Shown here: positions 4,670-6,289 of the stretch, piece after piece
Position numbering within the stretch: position 1 is the first letter of the stretch
Layout of the letters: the number at the start of each line of letters is the position of its first letter
Assembly (NCBI GenBank): GCA_945872325.1
Contig: CAMBZY010000200.1
Span: forward strand, 1 to 6,289
Source of the DNA: Candidatus Kuenenia stuttgartensis
GTDB taxonomy: Bacteria; Planctomycetota; Planctomycetia; Isosphaerales; Isosphaeraceae
DNA: 6,289 nt
Direction of reading: 5' to 3'
The notes under the pieces: model-generated
Told to the model about the DNA's origin: nothing
The model's input: only the letters and a program-made list of their open reading frames with translations
Databases searched by the model: none
Translations under genes and position numbers: made by a program

Positions 4670-6289
4670 ATGAGTCAAGCGCAAAACGACATCACCATGA
4701 AATTCACCATCTCAGGCATGACTTGCGGGCATTGCATTTCTACCGTAGCAAATGCGATCACGAGTGTGAATGGAGTGACTGACGCTCTGGTCGAATTGCC
4801 TGATTCCGCAACTGTCAGCTGGCAAACTGATCCAGAACCAGCGCAAATCGAGCAATTGGAATCTTCAGTGAAAGCAGCCGGCTATTTAGCGGCCCCTGTG
4901 GTTCAGGCTAAGATTGTAATCGAAAAGCCAGTCGAACCCGTTCAGAACTTTCCAAAGTTGACGCTTCTGACTCAAGATACAGCGGAAAACAAAGGATTTC
5001 CAAAACTACAGGTGATTTCGGATTCACAAAGTTCGATTCCATCTCCGGCTTTGAATCTGCTGCAAACCGAAATACCGATTCCAACCGCTGACAAGCAATT
5101 ACCATCGATGGAATCGTGGGAATTCTCTGTGACTGGAATGCATTGCGCCAGTTGCGTAGGTCGGGTTGAAAATGCATTATTGAAATCGGAAGGTGTAAAG
5201 CAGGCGATGGTCAATCTGGCCACCGAACGCGCTACGGTGCTGATTGATCCAGAAATGGTCCAATTGGATCAAATGCGTCTGAATGTTCGTAATGCTGGCT
5301 ATGATATACTTAAAAAAGATCCCAGTCTATCGGCCGCTGATCAGGCTGACGCACTGCGACGGGAACGCAAGGAGCGAGTTCAAGGCTGGAGGAATCGACT
5401 TCTGGCAGGTTGTATTTTTGGATTACCGCTTTTATTTTTTTCTCATGGTACGCATGATACCAGCCATATGCAACCGATGATGAAATGGGCGATGGTCGCA
5501 CTGAGTGCAATCACTACGTTGCTGGTCGGGCTACCCTATTTCCGAAGTGCTTGGACATTATTAAAATTCCGTTCCAGCAATATGGACACTCTGGTCTCTC
5601 TGGGTTCACTGATTGCATTTGGATACGGCACCTGGATGACACTTGTACCCGACCACCCTCAGCCCCATTTTCTGGCTGATGGAGTGATTATTCTGATCAT
5701 GATTACATTTGGAAAATGGCTTGAGGCTCGCTCGAAAGGCTCTGCGGCAGATGCTCTGGAAGGATTGATGGATCTGGCTCCGAGACGTGTCACAGCGGTT
5801 CGGGCAAGCGGTCGTGAGATTGTGATTGATCAGGAAGACCTGCGTATCGGGATGCTATTTCGAATCAAGCCTGGTGAAGCCATTGCAACTGATGGGGAGG
5901 TGGTCGAGGGATCGGCGAATGTGGATGAATCCATGCTGACTGGTGAATCTTTACCGACCATTAAAACGAAAGGTTCTAAAGTGATCGGTGGGACACGAAA
6001 CCTTGACGGTACCTTGCTGATCAGGGCCACTCAGGTGGGAGTGGAAACCGTTCTCCATAATATTATTAACGCTGTGAAGCGAGCACAGAGTACAAAATCG
6101 TCTGTGCAAAGCATGGTGGATCGAGTCGCAGCTATTTTCGTACCAATTGTGATTGCAATTGCAGTACTAACCCTGTTGGTTTGGGGAATTGTTTTAAACC
6201 GATGGACAGAGGGTGTTTTGGCATCGGCTGCTGTTTTATTGAGCTCATGCCCATGTGCACTTGGTCTGGCGACACCGATGGCCGTGGCA
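4670..6289 (+). CDS. copA: Copper-type P1B ATPase (heavy-metal-exporting), 3'-truncated by the window end
   Basis: The first 540 residues of a P-type metal ATPase are visible, open to the window edge. It would use ATP to pump Cu+ (or a related soft metal) out of the cytoplasm. Two heavy-metal-associated domains come first, with GMTCGHC (16-22) and GMHCASC (156-162), joined by an unusually long linker of about 70 residues (about 78-148). The membrane part starts near residue 244; probable helices lie at about 244-258, 272-290, 306-325, 335-351, 487-508 and 515-535. The first extracytoplasmic loop is His/Met-rich (SHGTHDTSHMQPMM, 258-271). The actuator domain carries TGES (424-427), and the transport site C527-P-C529 is present in SSCPCALGLATP. 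The DKTGT phosphorylation site, ATP-binding domain and last helices are beyond the edge. ATG 4670 is the first good start, with only a weak upstream GAG; ATG 4697 is an alternative. Copper is favoured by GMxCxxC plus CPC, but Ag+, or less likely Zn/Cd, is possible. Confidence 0.93.
   Translation, partial: MSQAQNDITMKFTISGMTCGHCISTVANAITSVNGVTDALVELPDSATVSWQTDPEPAQIEQLESSVKAAGYLAAPVVQAKIVIEKPVEPVQNFPKLTLLTQDTAENKGFPKLQVISDSQSSIPSPALNLLQTEIPIPTADKQLPSMESWEFSVTGMHCASCVGRVENALLKSEGVKQAMVNLATERATVLIDPEMVQLDQMRLNVRNAGYDILKKDPSLSAADQADALRRERKERVQGWRNRLLAGCIFGLPLLFFSHGTHDTSHMQPMMKWAMVALSAITTLLVGLPYFRSAWTLLKFRSSNMDTLVSLGSLIAFGYGTWMTLVPDHPQPHFLADGVIILIMITFGKWLEARSKGSAADALEGLMDLAPRRVTAVRASGREIVIDQEDLRIGMLFRIKPGEAIATDGEVVEGSANVDESMLTGESLPTIKTKGSKVIGGTRNLDGTLLIRATQVGVETVLHNIINAVKRAQSTKSSVQSMVDRVAAIFVPIVIAIAVLTLLVWGIVLNRWTEGVLASAAVLLSSCPCALGLATPMAVA

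Noticed and set aside
4908..5223. Two overlapping minus-strand open frames inside the copper ATPase gene
   Set aside because: They are antisense to the linker and second metal-binding domain, overlap each other, and have no recognisable product.

Overview
The window most likely comes from a planctomycete chromosome. The main evidence is a Tat-exported DUF1501 protein, a family greatly expanded in Planctomycetes, next to a secreted Gly/Pro/Tyr-rich orphan protein of a kind common in that phylum. Base composition is moderate and no genus can be named. Every gene appears intact except the two cut by the window ends. No transposase, tRNA, rRNA or CRISPR array is visible.

Layout from left to right. 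Bases 1-550 (+) hold the C-terminal part of a molybdate-type ABC-transporter binding protein (ModA family). It converges, with only 6 bases between stop codons, on a minus-strand gene for an unrecognised secreted protein (557-1468). A gap of about 250 bases follows, with a clear hairpin terminator at 1650-1675. Next comes a two-gene minus-strand operon of small heat-shock proteins: the upstream gene at 2207-2632 and the downstream gene at 1716-2147, 59 bases apart. Its upstream region (2633-2895) carries several copies of a 15-bp dyad of the form CTGCC-N5-GGCAG, one of them on a plausible -35 element. Further right is the minus-strand DUF1501 gene (2896-4386). Across a divergent intergenic region (4387-4669) a copper-type P1B ATPase starts at 4670 (+) and runs off the window just after its CPC motif.

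Functionally, the two Hsp20 chaperones and the metal-exporting ATPase suggest a protein- and metal-stress neighbourhood, but only the Hsp20 pair looks co-transcribed. The ModA-like, orphan and DUF1501 genes are separate units with no evident shared pathway. I see no convincing new multi-gene system. The points most worth a second look are the repeated dyad before the hsp20 operon, the long inter-domain linker in the ATPase, the dyad upstream of the ATPase, and the orphan secreted protein.
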